A program made the translations under genes and the position numbers. Positions 45,917-57,259 of a stretch of 64,000 bases of DNA are shown here, piece after piece (positions within the stretch are counted from its first letter, which is position 1; each line of letters begins with the position of its first letter). The stretch lies in NCBI GenBank assembly GCA_022376515.1, contig WTXI01000051.1, forward strand, positions 172,183 to 236,182, in the 5' to 3' direction. The notes below the pieces were generated by a model, which saw only the letters and a list, made by a program, of their open reading frames with translations, searched no databases and was not told the origin of the DNA. This DNA comes from Lactifluus volemus. Lineage: Eukaryota > Basidiomycota > Agaricomycetes > Russulales > Russulaceae.

Positions 45917-48165
45917 ATGTCTCAACCTGAAGGTCCCCATCTTGAGACCCTCAACGTAGCTATTGGTCATGGGGCAGAGAACAGCCAATGTATGTTTCCC
46001 CAACTCTCAACCTTGTTGCTATCCGATTTCACCACCTATGTTTTAGGTGCTGCCACAGACCGGGCCCCGCAGAAGGACTGGTCGGAGCTAGAGCCTGTTG
46101 ATATCTCCGGGGCTCTTTTCTCACTGTACCAGGATGTGACAGAGGAAGACGATAGACAGAGGGCTGAACGCTGGCAAAAAGATGCAGACGGGATTCTTGT
46201 TTTTGTACGCACCTCAGTTTCATTTTCGACACCGCTTCATGCATCGAATCAATGTTACAGACTGGTTTGTTGTCCCTCGCCGTTGTCACATTACTTACGG
46301 TGACAATCTCGGACCTCAAGAGTAAACCGAGTGCGCCGGATACGTCCGCAAGAATTTTCCGCCTGATCTATGAGCTTCAACTTTTCGCATACAACAACGG
46401 ATCTAGACCTTTCATTCCGAATCAGAACTCGGAGCTAATTCTGGGTCAGGACGTGTCGCAAATTCCGGGTCAGGACGTGACGCAAATTCGGAGTCCTTTC
46501 GCCGATTTACCATCAGCCTTCATCATAGCGAATGCACTCCTTTTCGGCTGCTTGTCTCTCAATATTTTCTCTGCAATGCTGGCTCTGTTGCTACAGCAAT
46601 GGACACGTCAATACCTCATGCTTACTCATTCCCTGCGGCCCAGCTCCGACTTCCGAGCGCGGGTGCGCGGAGTCATGGGCGGCGACCAATCACCAATCTC
46701 TTTGGCAATTTGGGCCTCGATGAATTTGTTATATTTGTCCCTGGCCCTTTTTTTTATCGCCCTTATCCTCTACCTTCCCCTACTTTATCCGCCGATCTAC
46801 ATCTCCTTCTACACTTGCTCAGCCATTTGCCTCTCGATATGTGCCTTCATCGAAGTTATGGGCAGACGTGCATTACATCTACCATTCTTTGCAAGCATCC
46901 TGCCTTATCGGGTTGTGCCTAAGACGTTTGACTGGAAATCGACAACGGAGATCGACGACCGCATCGTATCCCAGATATTCGATGCGCTCAAGCCGGAGAA
47001 TTCCGATCGAGTGCGATTCGGAAACGAGAAGATTAAAATCAAGCTAAAAATGGCAATGAAGAACTTAATGGAACGTACTTGGTCATCCAATTCCCTCTCC
47101 GACTTGGAAAAAACACGGCGAGTCATCGCGTGTGTGGAGCTCGCTGATGATGCACGCCTCTCGGACGTAGCGTCGTCAATCCTTCAAGTCATATTCCCCT
47201 GCGACCAGCACCAATTGTTAACCCTCACTAAAATGGGGCAATCCTTGAGGAGCCGAGGTAATGGGATTGGGTTGTGCGCACAAAGCGTTGTTGCTGGCGT
47301 CATTTCAAATGTGCAGCCAGGCGACGACCGTTGGATTGCACTCGCTGCAGACCAGTTAGGGAAATCGGAAGATGTCATTCGGGGCTACCTCGATCGCGGT
47401 CCTGAAAACTTGTTACTTGCCAACTTGATCCACATCACTCGCCAGATACTTCAGTCTTCTTCCGGGGACGACTCGAATCCGGGTCGGGATATGGCCTCCG
47501 TATCGTCAATCATGTTACTAACACTTTCCAATTTCGACATAAACAATACTCTTCCAGGACTGAAGCACGACTTTGGAGTCTTGTGGGACGAAATCGATCG
47601 GGAAGCACCGAATAACAGTGTTGTTACGAAGATCCGCGACAGCCTTCGCGATCTCCGCGATGAGAGCTTACCTCAAAGCGATGGTCCCCCTTCTGGTTGG
47701 GAGGTCCGACAGACTCCAGATGGGCGTATCTACTACGTCGACTATAACATGCACAGCACCACTTGGATGCCCCCGTCCATTAATTCCACCAACGGTGATC
47801 TCCTCCCTGGGTGGGAGGTTCGACAAACTCCAGATGGGCGCACATACTACATCGATCACAACATTCAACGCACCACTCGGACCCGCCCATCGGACCCCCT
47901 TCCTTATATCACACCCCACACTCCTCCCTCATGGGAGGTACTAGTATCACAGCAGGTTCCAGATCATATCACTCGCACCCCCACAATCACCTTTTCGTCC
48001 CACCTCAATGTCCAGTCCCTCCAAAGCGATGGCCGTCCTCAGGCCGGTACTTCACAGGGCATCGCTTCTGCTGCCACTACCAAAACAGCCAATATCGCTG
48101 ACTCATCTGGCGCAGAGCCTAGCCACGTGCTTCCTGCGAATACGCATTCGCCCACGAGCGTTTAA
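45917..48165 (+). CDS. DUF6535-WW membrane protein W2, tail removed by a nonsense codon
   Basis: Exons 45917-45989, 46047-46204 and 46261-48165; 711 aa. The first exon ends in T rather than G, changing the usual Gly at the junction to Cys. TM1 is TGLLSLAVVTLLTVTISDL, followed by an enlarged loop with a near-repeat (LGQDVSQIPGQDVTQI), then TM2 (ANALLFGCLSLNIFSAMLAL), TM3 and TM4. The helical domain is complete. WW1 GWEVRQTPDGRIYYVDY with TTWMPPS is intact; WW2 has TTRTRPS, Arg for the second Trp, and the ligand reads DPLPY. TAA at 48163-48165 stands where sister genes have TCA (TSVSVTP); the frame then stays open for 60 codons to 48348 (SLDHTDLSRDTSGNSA). A substitution caused this, so it is unlikely to be an indel error. 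The promoter is disturbed by the MITE. Confidence 0.78.
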
Positions 48166-48633
48166 GTGAGCCCTTCTCCTACGTATGCCACTTCGCATGT
48201 ACCTTCTTTTTCTCGCCCTGACACGATACGCTTTACACCTTTCAGTGCGCGTCATGACTCTCAGGAACTGGACCATGACAATTCGATTGAGATGAGATCA
48301 CTCGATCACACGGACCTGAGTCGTGACACGTCAGGCAATTCCGCTTAGTCTCTGCTTGGTTTTTTCGTCTTGATGAAGGGCCACGATATCAAGTTTTGGG
48401 CTGCATGCTGTGTCTTGCGCCATGCCCACACCTTAGTCTGACGGGCTAACTCTCTTTCGATGAGAGCGCGAGCATCCCTTGAAGGCCCTCTCGGAGTTTG
48501 CTTTACCTCAGGAGGGCCTCGTGCTCCTCCCTGTCTTGTCTTGCTTCCGATCGCTCTCTCTTATATTTAATACATCCTCGTCCGATGTGTAGTGCCTGTT
48601 CTACTTGCTCCATTACTTACGTGTTCTCAACGC

Positions 48634-48789
48634 TGGAGGGTCGGGCGTTGCCTCGAGGATGTAGTAGTTGGGGATGAAGCGATGAAGTCGCGTTTTGTCT
48701 ATGCTTATCTCAGCGTCGGGTAACTGTACAATGTCCGCTACACTTCCCACGCTGTCATCCTGACCCCGCTGTCCCCAATCCCCATTCCA
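48634..48789 (+). mobile_element. Short non-autonomous element, copy 1
   Basis: 156 bp starting TGGAGGGTCGGGCG and ending CCCCATTCCA. A diverged inverted copy is at 60904-61040. Both ends begin TGGA inwards. No clear target duplication remains here. Confidence 0.55.
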
Positions 48790-49579
48790 CCGTTTCACCC
48801 CTTCACGTCTATTTATCCCTTTGTCTCCTTTCGTTGTGTCTGCTTCGTGATTCGTGATTCGTGGCTCTCGATGCCCTGTTTTCCAGTAGGTTTACGTTTA
48901 CTTTTGTTCGTCCCGTATGGTATTCTCCCTAAAATGTGTCTCCCCTTTGTCCTTTTGACCCCCGACCGCCTCGCGCGGCGACTAGGCCCTTAATTTTTGG
49001 TTTTACGTTTCCGTTGAGGGAAATGCGAGCATCCTATGGAACATTCTGAGATGCAGTCGTTCTCAAATCTCATTTATGATGCACTTTTCTCACCCTTTGG
49101 CCGTAGTTTTCGTATCCACCAACGTGTAGTTTTATTCGTGCCCAGTGTTCGTATTATTCTTGAAGAGGCCCTGATGATCTACAGCGTCTGAAGTCCTTGC
49201 CAATGTGCAGAAAGCAGCTATGGCTAAGCTGTCTCAGGAGAGGCCCGCGATACAATGAGACAGATAACGATTGAGAAATGCACTGCGTTTCTTGAGTAAT
49301 CATCACATAGGGAAGGAGTTCGCGCGATTCGGGTGAAAGCAGCCAAATTGAGTCGAGATGTGCAACGGCCCGCGTCCCCCGATTATCTCACGTGACCGTG
49401 GACTTCCACCGAGTCGTTGAACGTGACAGGATCTGATCAACTTAAAGCAAAAAAGCGAAACAATACGGGACATACGCAGCGAATGGCTAGACAAGAGCTA
49501 AAAACTCGCTCTCCGGGGAGTGCAGCAGTTGCGATCGCTGCTCGGGGTACAGGTCTTTCCATTACGTACTACTAGCCGT

Positions 49580-49800
49580 GATTACGTTACTTCCTCACTT
49601 ATCTCATGCCCTCCTGCCTCTCTCCCGTCATCCTTTACTCCCGTATTTCACTGTAAAAGTAAAAGAGAGCTTGTTTAGATGTATGAGTCGTTTGATGTGA
49701 TTGCAACATTCTCACAATGCGACGGCGGACTTTGCGTTCAGACAGTCAGACTAAGTTAGAAACTGTCCATCAGGAATGGCGTCTGGGAGTGGCGTCTGGA
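49580..49800. repeat. Upstream module U, copy 2
   Basis: Same blocks as 39530-39750 (CGTATTTCACTGTAAAAGT, GCTTGTTTAGATG, CAGACAGTCAGA) but with an internal deletion of the CACGTGTAA part. Confidence 0.6.
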
Positions 49801-49836
49801 TTCTCACGTTTTGCGACGCACTATAATCGTTCAGGA

Positions 49837-49868
49837 CTTCTCTCTTTTTCTTACCACACAATTCTCCA
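49837..49868 (+). promoter_or_regulatory. Conserved leader of WW-type DUF6535 genes
   Basis: CTTCTCTCTTTTTC then TTACCACACAATTCTCCA directly before the ATG. Confidence 0.55.
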
Positions 49869-52131
49869 ATGTCTCAACCTGTCGGTCCTGAACACGAGAC
49901 CCTCGACGTAATTGATCATGGGGCTCCGAATGGCCAAGGTATGTTTCCCTTACTCTCAATCAACCTTGTTGCTATCTGACTTCACCGCCCACATATTTAT
50001 TAGGTGCTGATAGCTCCGGGGCTCTCTTCTCACTGTACCAGGATATCACAGAGGAAGACGACAAACAGAGGGCGAAACGCTGGCAAAAGGATGCAGATGG
50101 GATTCTTGTTTTTGTACGCACCTCAGTTTCATTTTCCACTCCGCTTCATCCATCGAATCAATATTACAGACCGGTTTGTTGTCTGTTGCGGTTGTTACAT
50201 TACTTGTGGTAACAATCCCGGACCTCAAGGATGATCCGCAGGCAACGTCCGCATTCTATCTCTCTCAACTCTTTGAGCTTCAACTTTTCGCATACAACAA
50301 CTCATCTACCCATTTCATTCCGGATCAACCTCCCTCCTCCAATCCAGCAATCCCCATCACAGTGAATGCACTTCTTTTCATATGCTTGGCTCTCAATCTT
50401 TTCACTGCAATGCTGGCTCTGTTACTACAACAATGGACACGTCAATACCTCATGCTTACTCATTCCCTGCGATCCAGCTCCGACTACCGAGCGCGGGTGC
50501 GCGAAGTCTTTGGCGGTGGCTTCCAGAAATCCCCAATCTCTTCGGCTGTTCGCGTATCGATGTCTATGTTAATTCTTTCCGTGTTCATTTTTTATATCGC
50601 CATCTCCTTTTATCTTGCCCTTCTCAACCAGCCGGTCTACACCTGCTTCTATATTTGCTCAATCTTTTGCTTCTTGATATATGCCCACATCAAATTTATG
50701 CCCAGACGTGCATTACGTCGATCAATCTTCGCAACCATCCTGTCTTTACAGGTTGTGCCTGAGAAGCCTGTCTGGAAATCGACGATGGAGATCGACGACC
50801 GCATCTTAAACCATATACTCAAGGCACTCAGGCCGGAGAATTCCGAGAAGCGAAAATCGGCAATGGAGAAATTAATGGAACATACCAATTCCCTCTCTGG
50901 CTTGGACAAAACAGGGTTTGTTGGCACCTGCGTGAAGTTCGCTGATTCTGTACGCATCTCTGACGTGGCGTCGTCAATCCTTCAAGTCATATTCCCCTGG
51001 GACCAGCATAAACTGTTAACACTCGTTGAAATGGGGCAATTATTGAGAAATCGAGGTAATAGGATTGGCTTGTGCGCACAAAGCGTTGTTGCTGGCATCA
51101 TATCAAATGTCCAGCCAGGCGACCACCGTTGGATTTCACTCGCTGCAGACCAATTAGGGAAATCGGAAGATGTCATTCGGGGCTACCTCGAACGCGGTCG
51201 TGAAAACTTGTTACTTGCCAACTTGATCAACATCACTCGCCAGATACTTCAGTCTTCTTCCGGGGACGACTCGAATCTAGGTCGGGAAATGGCCTCCGCA
51301 TCGTCAATAATATTACCAGCGCTTTCCAATTTTGACATAAGCAGTACTATTCCAGAACTGAAGCGCGACTTTGGAGTCTTGTGGGATGAAATCGATCGAG
51401 AAGCACCGAATAACAGCGTTGTTATGAAGATCCGCGACAGCCTTCGCGGTCTCCGTGATGAGAGCTTACCTCGAGGCGATGATCTCCCTTTTGGTAGGGA
51501 GGTCACACAGACTCCAGATAGGCGTACCGACTACGTCGACCATAACACGCGTAGCACCACTTGGATTCCTCCGCCCATTATTCCCAGCAACGATGATCTC
51601 CCTCCTGGCTGGGAGGCTCGACAGACTGCAGATGGGCACACATACTACATTGATCATAACATGCAACGCACCACTTGGACCCGCCCATCCGACCTCCCTC
51701 CTTATATCGCACTCCACATTCCTCCCTCACGGGAGGTACTAGTATCGCAGCAGGCTCCAGATCGTATCGATCGCACCCCCACAATGACCGTCTCGTCCCA
51801 CCTGAATGTCCAGCCCTTCGAAAGCGATGGCGGTCCTCAGGCAGATACTTCACAGGCCGTCGCTTCTGCTGCCACCACAATCACAACCAACATCGTTGGC
51901 TCATCTGGCACCGTTCCGCCTGACCCTAGAAGCGTGCTTCCTGCGTCGCCCACGAGCGTTTCGGTGACCCCTTTTACTACACATGCCACTTCTCATGTAC
52001 CTTCAGTTTTTCGCCCCACACCTCCCAGTGCGCATCACGACTCTCAGGAGCTGGACCGTGACAATTCAATGGAGATGAGATCATTCGATCACATGGACCC
52101 GAATCGTGACCCGTCAGACAATTCTGCTTAG
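49869..52131 (+). CDS. DUF6535-WW membrane protein W3
   Basis: Exons 49869-49938, 50004-50113 and 50170-52131; 713 aa. The second exon is short: the acidic linker between the intron and SSGALFSLYQDITEE is lost. TM1 TGLLSVAVVTLLVVTIPDL, TM2 NALLFICLALNLFTAMLALL, TM3 MLILSVFIFYIAISFYLAL, TM4 YTCFYICSIFCFLIYAH. The helical domain lacks the LVRFG segment and the ERTWSS residues (reads MEKLMEHTNSLSG). WW1 is degenerate: GREVTQTPDRRTDYVDH has Arg for the first Trp. WW2 GWEARQTADGHTYYIDH with TTWTRPS is intact and is followed by DLPPY, an LPxY-type WW ligand. The tail keeps MEMRSFDHMD. Confidence 0.8.
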
Positions 52132-53129
52132 TCTCTGCTTGGCTGAATCAACTTGCAATTCAACTTGCGATATCGGCTCTCCCGGTAACGTATGATAAGA
52201 GGCGACGGCCATGAAGGTCATGTGATTCTCAACAGGTTTTCTTGGAATTTGCAACCACATTTTGTATACCGTATTTCACCGTCTCGTCCTCCCTTCGCTT
52301 ACCTCGTTTCATCCCTTCATGTCTATTTTTCCTTCATCTCCTTTATGTCTGCTTCGTGCTTCGTGCCTTTCGATTCCCTTTTGGCTTTACGTTTACCTTT
52401 GTTCATTCCGTACGGTATTCTCCGTGCGATGTGTCTTCCCTTCGTCATTTTGGCCCTCCACTGCCTCGCTCCGCATCTTGGTCCTTTATTTTTGCTTATT
52501 GTCCTTCCTCGATCTCATGCCTGTACGTGTAACTTACAGTAGCGGTGGTTCAGACAGTCAGAATCAGGGCTGTCAGTATCGGCCCGAGCCCGCATCAGTG
52601 AGCATCGGCTATCACCTGATCCAAGTATCCATACGATGGCCTGTACTGTATTGGCCGAGACGATCCAAAAAATGACCGACAAAGGAAAAACTTCACGTGA
52701 CAGTTGATGGGAAACCTTCGTGTACGGGTGTGATTACGCCCGCATTGATACCTTGCAAGCAAAAGGTACTGCTGTGTTGAGCCTGAGTATTCCATATCCT
52801 GTAACCGCTGGCATGTCCATCCATTCTAAGAGCTCTTTATTGGCACACTTCCTGACTACAGGCCAACACTACAAAAGACTCTAGAATAGATGCCTGGCTA
52901 TCACCTCCAGTACTTTTCTTTGACTGATTTGAAGTTGATCCCTTGTTATCCTCTTTTTATTCATGAGGCTTCGAAACTCTTTCATATCTAGGTCCGTGAT
53001 AGCATCAGACGTTGATATGATGTTTTTGGGTATCTGATGCTGAGTTTCATCGAATCCCGCGGGGATCCGATCCGGTATCATGAAAACTGATGCGAACCTT
53101 CTCTCTTTTTCATACCACACAATTCTCCA
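52132..53129. other. Intergenic, no gene seen
   Basis: 3' flank module of the W3 gene, a remnant of module U (52515-52585), then unique DNA before the leader of the next gene. Confidence 0.55.
53097..53129 (+). promoter_or_regulatory. Conserved leader of WW-type DUF6535 genes
   Basis: CTTCTCTCTTTTTC then ATACCACACAATTCTCCA before the ATG. Confidence 0.55.
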
Positions 53130-55505
53130 ATGTCAATGTCTCAACGTGAAGGTCCTGAATTCGATGCCCTCAATGTAACTATTGGTCATGGGACAGCGAA
53201 CAGCCAAGGTATGTTTTCCCTACTCCCAACCTTGTTGCTATCCGATTTCACCACCCACGTTTTAGGTGCTGCCACAGACCGGGCCTCGCAGAGGCCGGAG
53301 CCCGAGGGTGATGATAGCTCCAGGGCTCTTTTCTCACTGTACCAGGATATCACAGAGGAAGACGACAAACAGAGGGCCAAACGCTGGCAAAAGGATGCTG
53401 ACGGGATTCTTGTTTTTGTACGCACCTCAGTTTTCATTTTCCACACCGTTTCACGCATCAGATCAACACTACAGACGGGTTTGTTGTCCGTCGCGGTTGT
53501 TACATTACTTACGGTGACAATCCCGGACCTCAAGATCGATGATCCGCAGGCAACGTCCGCATTCTATCTCACGCAACTCTTTGGGCTTCAACTTAACGCA
53601 TACGACAACGCATCTACCCCTTTCATTCCGGATTCACCTCCTTCCCTTGCCTTCGATGCGCCAATAGTCCCCACCATGGTGAATGCACTCTTTTTCATCT
53701 GCTTGTCTCTCAATATTTTCTCTGCAATGCTGGCCTTGTTGCTACAGCAATGGACACGTCAATACCTCATGCATACTCATTCCCAGTGGTGGTCCGACTC
53801 CGACTCCCGAGCGCGGTTGCGCGAAGCCTTTGGTGGTAGCCTCCAGAAATCGCCAATCTCTTTGGCTTTTCGGGTATCGATGGCTTCTTTATTTTTTTCC
53901 CTGATCATTTTTATTACGGCCATTTCCGTCTATCTCCTCCTTCTCAACGAACCGGTCTACCTCTGCTTCTATTTTTGCTCGATGGTTTGGCTCTTGATAT
54001 GTGGCCTCATCTGGGTTATGCACGCACGTGCGTTACATCTATCATTTTTCGCAAACACCCTGGCTTTACGACTTGTGCGGCTTGTGCCTGAGAGGTTTTT
54101 CTGGAAATCGACAATGGAGATCGACGACCGCATCGTAGACCAGATATTCGAGGCACTCAGGCCGGAGAATTCCGATCTAGTGCGATTCGGACAAGAGAAG
54201 CTTAAATTGGCAATGAAGAACCTAATGGAACGTACTTGGTCATCCAATTCCCTCTCCGACTCGGAAAAAACAGGGCGAGTCGTCGCCTGTGTGGAGCTCG
54301 CTGATTCTGTACGCCTCTCGGTCATAGCGTCGTCAATCCTTCAAGTCATATACCCCTGGGACCAGCATCAATTGTTAACACTCGTTGAAATGGGACAATC
54401 CTTGAGAAACCGAGGTAATAGGATTGGCCTGTGCGCACAAAGCGTTGTTGCTGGCATCATATCAAACGTGCAGTCAGGCGATGACCGTTGGATTGCGCTA
54501 GCTGCGGACCAATTAGGGAAATCGGAAGATGTCATTCGGGGCTACCTTGAACGCGGTCGTGAAAATGTGTTACTTGCCAACCTGATCCACATCACTCGCC
54601 AGATTCTTCAATCCTCTTCCGGGGACGACTCGAATCTGGATCGGGATATGGCCTCCGCATCGTCAATCATATTACCAACACTTTCCAATTTTGACATGAC
54701 CAATACTCTCCCAGGACTGAAGCGCGACTTTGGAGTCTTGTGGGATGAAATCGACCGGGAAGCACCGAATGATAGAGTCGTTATGAAGATTCGCGATAGC
54801 CTTCGCGGTCTCCGTGATGAGAGCTTACCTCGAAGCGATGGTCTCCCTCCTGGTTGGGAGCTCCAACAGACTTCAGATGGCCGTATCTACTACGTCGACT
54901 TTAATACGTGGACTCCCACCTGGATTCCTCCGTCCATTAATCCCAGCAACGGTGATCTCCCTCCTGGCTGGGAGACTCGACAAACTCCAGATGGGCGCAC
55001 ATACTACCTCGATCATAACATGCGACGCACAACTTGGACCCGCCCATCCGACCCCCCTCCTTATGTCGCGCCCCACATTCCTCCCTCTCGTCCGGTACTG
55101 GTATCGCAGCAGGCTCCAGATCATATCAATGGCACACCCATAGTCACTGCCTCGTCCTGCCTGAAAGTCCAGCCCCTCGATAGCGATGGCCGTTCTCAGG
55201 CCGGTACTTCACAGGCCATCACTTCTGCTGCCACTACCACCACAGCCAACATCGCTGGATCATCAGGCACCGACCCTAGAAGCGTACTTCCTGCGAGTAC
55301 GCATTCGCCCACGAGCGTTTCAATGCCACCTTCTCCTACCCATGCCACTTCCCATGTACCTTCTGTTTCTCGACCTGACTCTATACACGCTACACCCCTC
55401 AGTGCGCATCATGATTCTCAAGAACTGGACCATGACAATTCAATGGAGATGAGGTCACTGAATCACACGGACCCGAATCGTGACCCGTCAGACAATTCGG
55501 CTTAG
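53130..55505 (+). CDS. DUF6535-WW membrane protein W4 (most intact copy)
   Basis: Exons 53130-53208, 53266-53417 and 53475-55505; 753 aa from MSMSQREG (a second ATG at 53136 matches the start of the sister genes). Both introns are 57 nt and free of stops, so unspliced RNA stays in frame. TM1 TGLLSVAVVTLLTVTIPDL, TM2 NALFFICLSLNIFSAMLALL, TM3 SLFFSLIIFITAISVYLLLL, TM4 CSMVWLLICGLIWV. Helical domain complete (LKLAMKNLMERTWSSNSLSD, ALAADQLGKSEDVIRGYLER). Both WW domains have their two Trp residues and the Pro: GWELQQTSDGRIYYVDF with PTWIPPS, and GWETRQTPDGRTYYLDH with TTWTRPS. A PPPY ligand follows at once. The tail ends MEMRSLNHTDPNRDPSDNSA. Best candidate for a working member. Confidence 0.83.
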   Translation: MSMSQREGPEFDALNVTIGHGTANSQGMFSLLPTLLLSDFTTHVLGAATDRASQRPEPEGDDSSRALFSLYQDITEEDDKQRAKRWQKDADGILVFVRTSVFIFHTVSRIRSTLQTGLLSVAVVTLLTVTIPDLKIDDPQATSAFYLTQLFGLQLNAYDNASTPFIPDSPPSLAFDAPIVPTMVNALFFICLSLNIFSAMLALLLQQWTRQYLMHTHSQWWSDSDSRARLREAFGGSLQKSPISLAFRVSMASLFFSLIIFITAISVYLLLLNEPVYLCFYFCSMVWLLICGLIWVMHARALHLSFFANTLALRLVRLVPERFFWKSTMEIDDRIVDQIFEALRPENSDLVRFGQEKLKLAMKNLMERTWSSNSLSDSEKTGRVVACVELADSVRLSVIASSILQVIYPWDQHQLLTLVEMGQSLRNRGNRIGLCAQSVVAGIISNVQSGDDRWIALAADQLGKSEDVIRGYLERGRENVLLANLIHITRQILQSSSGDDSNLDRDMASASSIILPTLSNFDMTNTLPGLKRDFGVLWDEIDREAPNDRVVMKIRDSLRGLRDESLPRSDGLPPGWELQQTSDGRIYYVDFNTWTPTWIPPSINPSNGDLPPGWETRQTPDGRTYYLDHNMRRTTWTRPSDPPPYVAPHIPPSRPVLVSQQAPDHINGTPIVTASSCLKVQPLDSDGRSQAGTSQAITSAATTTTANIAGSSGTDPRSVLPASTHSPTSVSMPPSPTHATSHVPSVSRPDSIHATPLSAHHDSQELDHDNSMEMRSLNHTDPNRDPSDNSA

Positions 55506-56159
55506 TCTCTGCCTGGCTACATCAAGTTTTCCTTATTGCCTTTGTGTCGGCCTCCTGCCTCGTGTCTTTCGATCCCCTGTTTGGGTTTACGTTTACTTTT
55601 GTTCTCTCCGTACGATATTCTCCCTACAATGTGTCTTCCCTTTGTCTTTTTCTCCTTCGAATGCCTCGCGCCGTATCTAGGCCCTTAATTTTTTGGTTTT
55701 ACTTTCCGTTGAGGAAAATTCGAGGGCCCTATGAAGCATTTTGAGATTCACATATCCTGAAAATTTCGGTCTTACTCCTTGTCTTTTGGTCACGTGCCTC
55801 TATCTCATGCCTGTATTTGTAGTACAGTATGCCTTTAGAAAGCTTTGGGCACTCTTTCTGACCTTTCATCTCGATTTTGATACACTTTTCTCACCCCTTG
55901 ATGATAGCCTTTGTACTCGCCAACTTTGTAGTTTCATTCGTGTGTGCGTTCTCAATGCATTCGACTTTATTCCCACTCGCTAGCTACAGGTCACGGTAGA
56001 ATTGAATCTAAGGTCTGTGAATCTCTAAGGAGCATAGCGTCTCCCCCCATACCGTTCTCGTTTCTCCCACCTCTACTTAACCTTGTCTCAGCCTCGATTC
56101 ATCATCTTCAACCTCGCCTCGCCTCTTCATCTACTACTCGTCTTGGTCTCTCCCTTTCT

Positions 56160-56475
56160 CCTCTTCCCTCTGCCTCTCCAGGACTCACTCGTGGACGCTC
56201 AGGTTCGTCCATACTGTTCATGTGATACTGTTACCTTGCATATCCCAGGCAATCTATCAATCTTGCAAGATATGAATTCAGTATTATTGCCTATTTTCAT
56301 GTTATGCAACAACAAACAATCATTGACACGAACTCCTTGGTGGATTTACCTATCCAAAGAGAAGAGGCTCTCCTCACACATCTTCACCAAGAGCGTAACA
56401 AGCTTCGTTTTTATAGTGAAGCTCGCTGCGACAAAGGAGGCGAGCACAGAAACAGGAGGTCGAGTTGGAGCGTAG
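56160..56475 (+). other. Coding-like fragment, unrecognised, copy 1
   Basis: Contains SASPGLTRGRSGS and, further on, an EEALLTHLHQERNKLRFY-like helical piece in changing frames. The same order recurs at 60285-60695. Seems to be a decayed gene duplicated with the array. Confidence 0.35.
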
Positions 56476-56999
56476 CTGCTCCGGCTTACAGCGTCTGAAG
56501 AGCTTGCCGATGTGCAGAAAGCAGCTACGCCTAATCTGTCTCAGAGAGGACGTACTTCTATGGGAGAGATAACGCTTAGTAGCACAATTGAAAAATGCAC
56601 TGCCAGTGGGGTTTCTTGCCAGTGAGTGATCATCACATAGGGATGGCCCGGGTGTACGCGCTGTTGGACAATCATATACGGAAATCGGCGTGAAAGGGAT
56701 AGAACACACGCAAGGTATGAGACTGAAAAGTTAGCATCGGAGTGTGCACTTTTCTGAGCCGTGGGCAATGTTACGTAACGGCTCGCTTCCTTCCCAGTCC
56801 AGTAGAAGCTCCCCGAGCGATGATCGCAACTGCTGTACTTACCGGAGGGGCGAGTTTGTTGTTCCTGTATCTCTCCATTTAGGTCCCGCATTCTTCCATT
56901 TAGTTGCTCAGACTTCGATACTGTCGGGTTCAAAAGATTTCAAGGTTTCAAGGTCCATAGTCACGTGAGTAAATCAGAGGCTTCATTTTACGTAGTCAC

Positions 57000-57215
57000 G
57001 ATTACGTTGCTCCATGATCTCTTCACTCCCGTATTTCACCATGGAAGTCAAAGAGAGCTTGTTCAGATGAACAAGCCATTGATTTTATTGCACATTTTCA
57101 CAATACGACGGCGGAATTTGCGTTGAACTTGTACGTGTAACTTAGTAGTGGCTCAGACTAGCCTAGAAGCTGTCCCTGGTCCCTGGTTATCAGGAATGGC
57201 GTCTAGATTCTCACG
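57000..57215. repeat. Upstream module U, copy 3
   Basis: Contains GTTGCTCCATGATCTCT, GAGAGCTTGTTCAGATGAAC, TTTATTGCAC, CACGAT/CAATACGACGG and GGAATGGCGTCTAG blocks. Confidence 0.65.
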
Positions 57216-57259
57216 TTTGGTAGTCCGAGTCGTTTGCGACGCTCTAACACAATTCTTCA

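Larger units (their letters stand above)
48349..49868. other. Intergenic with repeated modules, no gene seen
   Basis: WW-gene 3' flank module, a short element at 48634-48789, a second 3' flank-like block (48890-49020), the GCAGAAAGCAGCTA block at about 49207, and module U at 49580-49800. Confidence 0.55.
55506..57259. other. Intergenic with repeat modules and a gene fragment
   Basis: 3' flank module, a coding-like fragment at 56160-56475, the GCAGAAAGCAGCTA block at 56514 and module U at 57000-57215. No complete gene seen. Confidence 0.5.
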
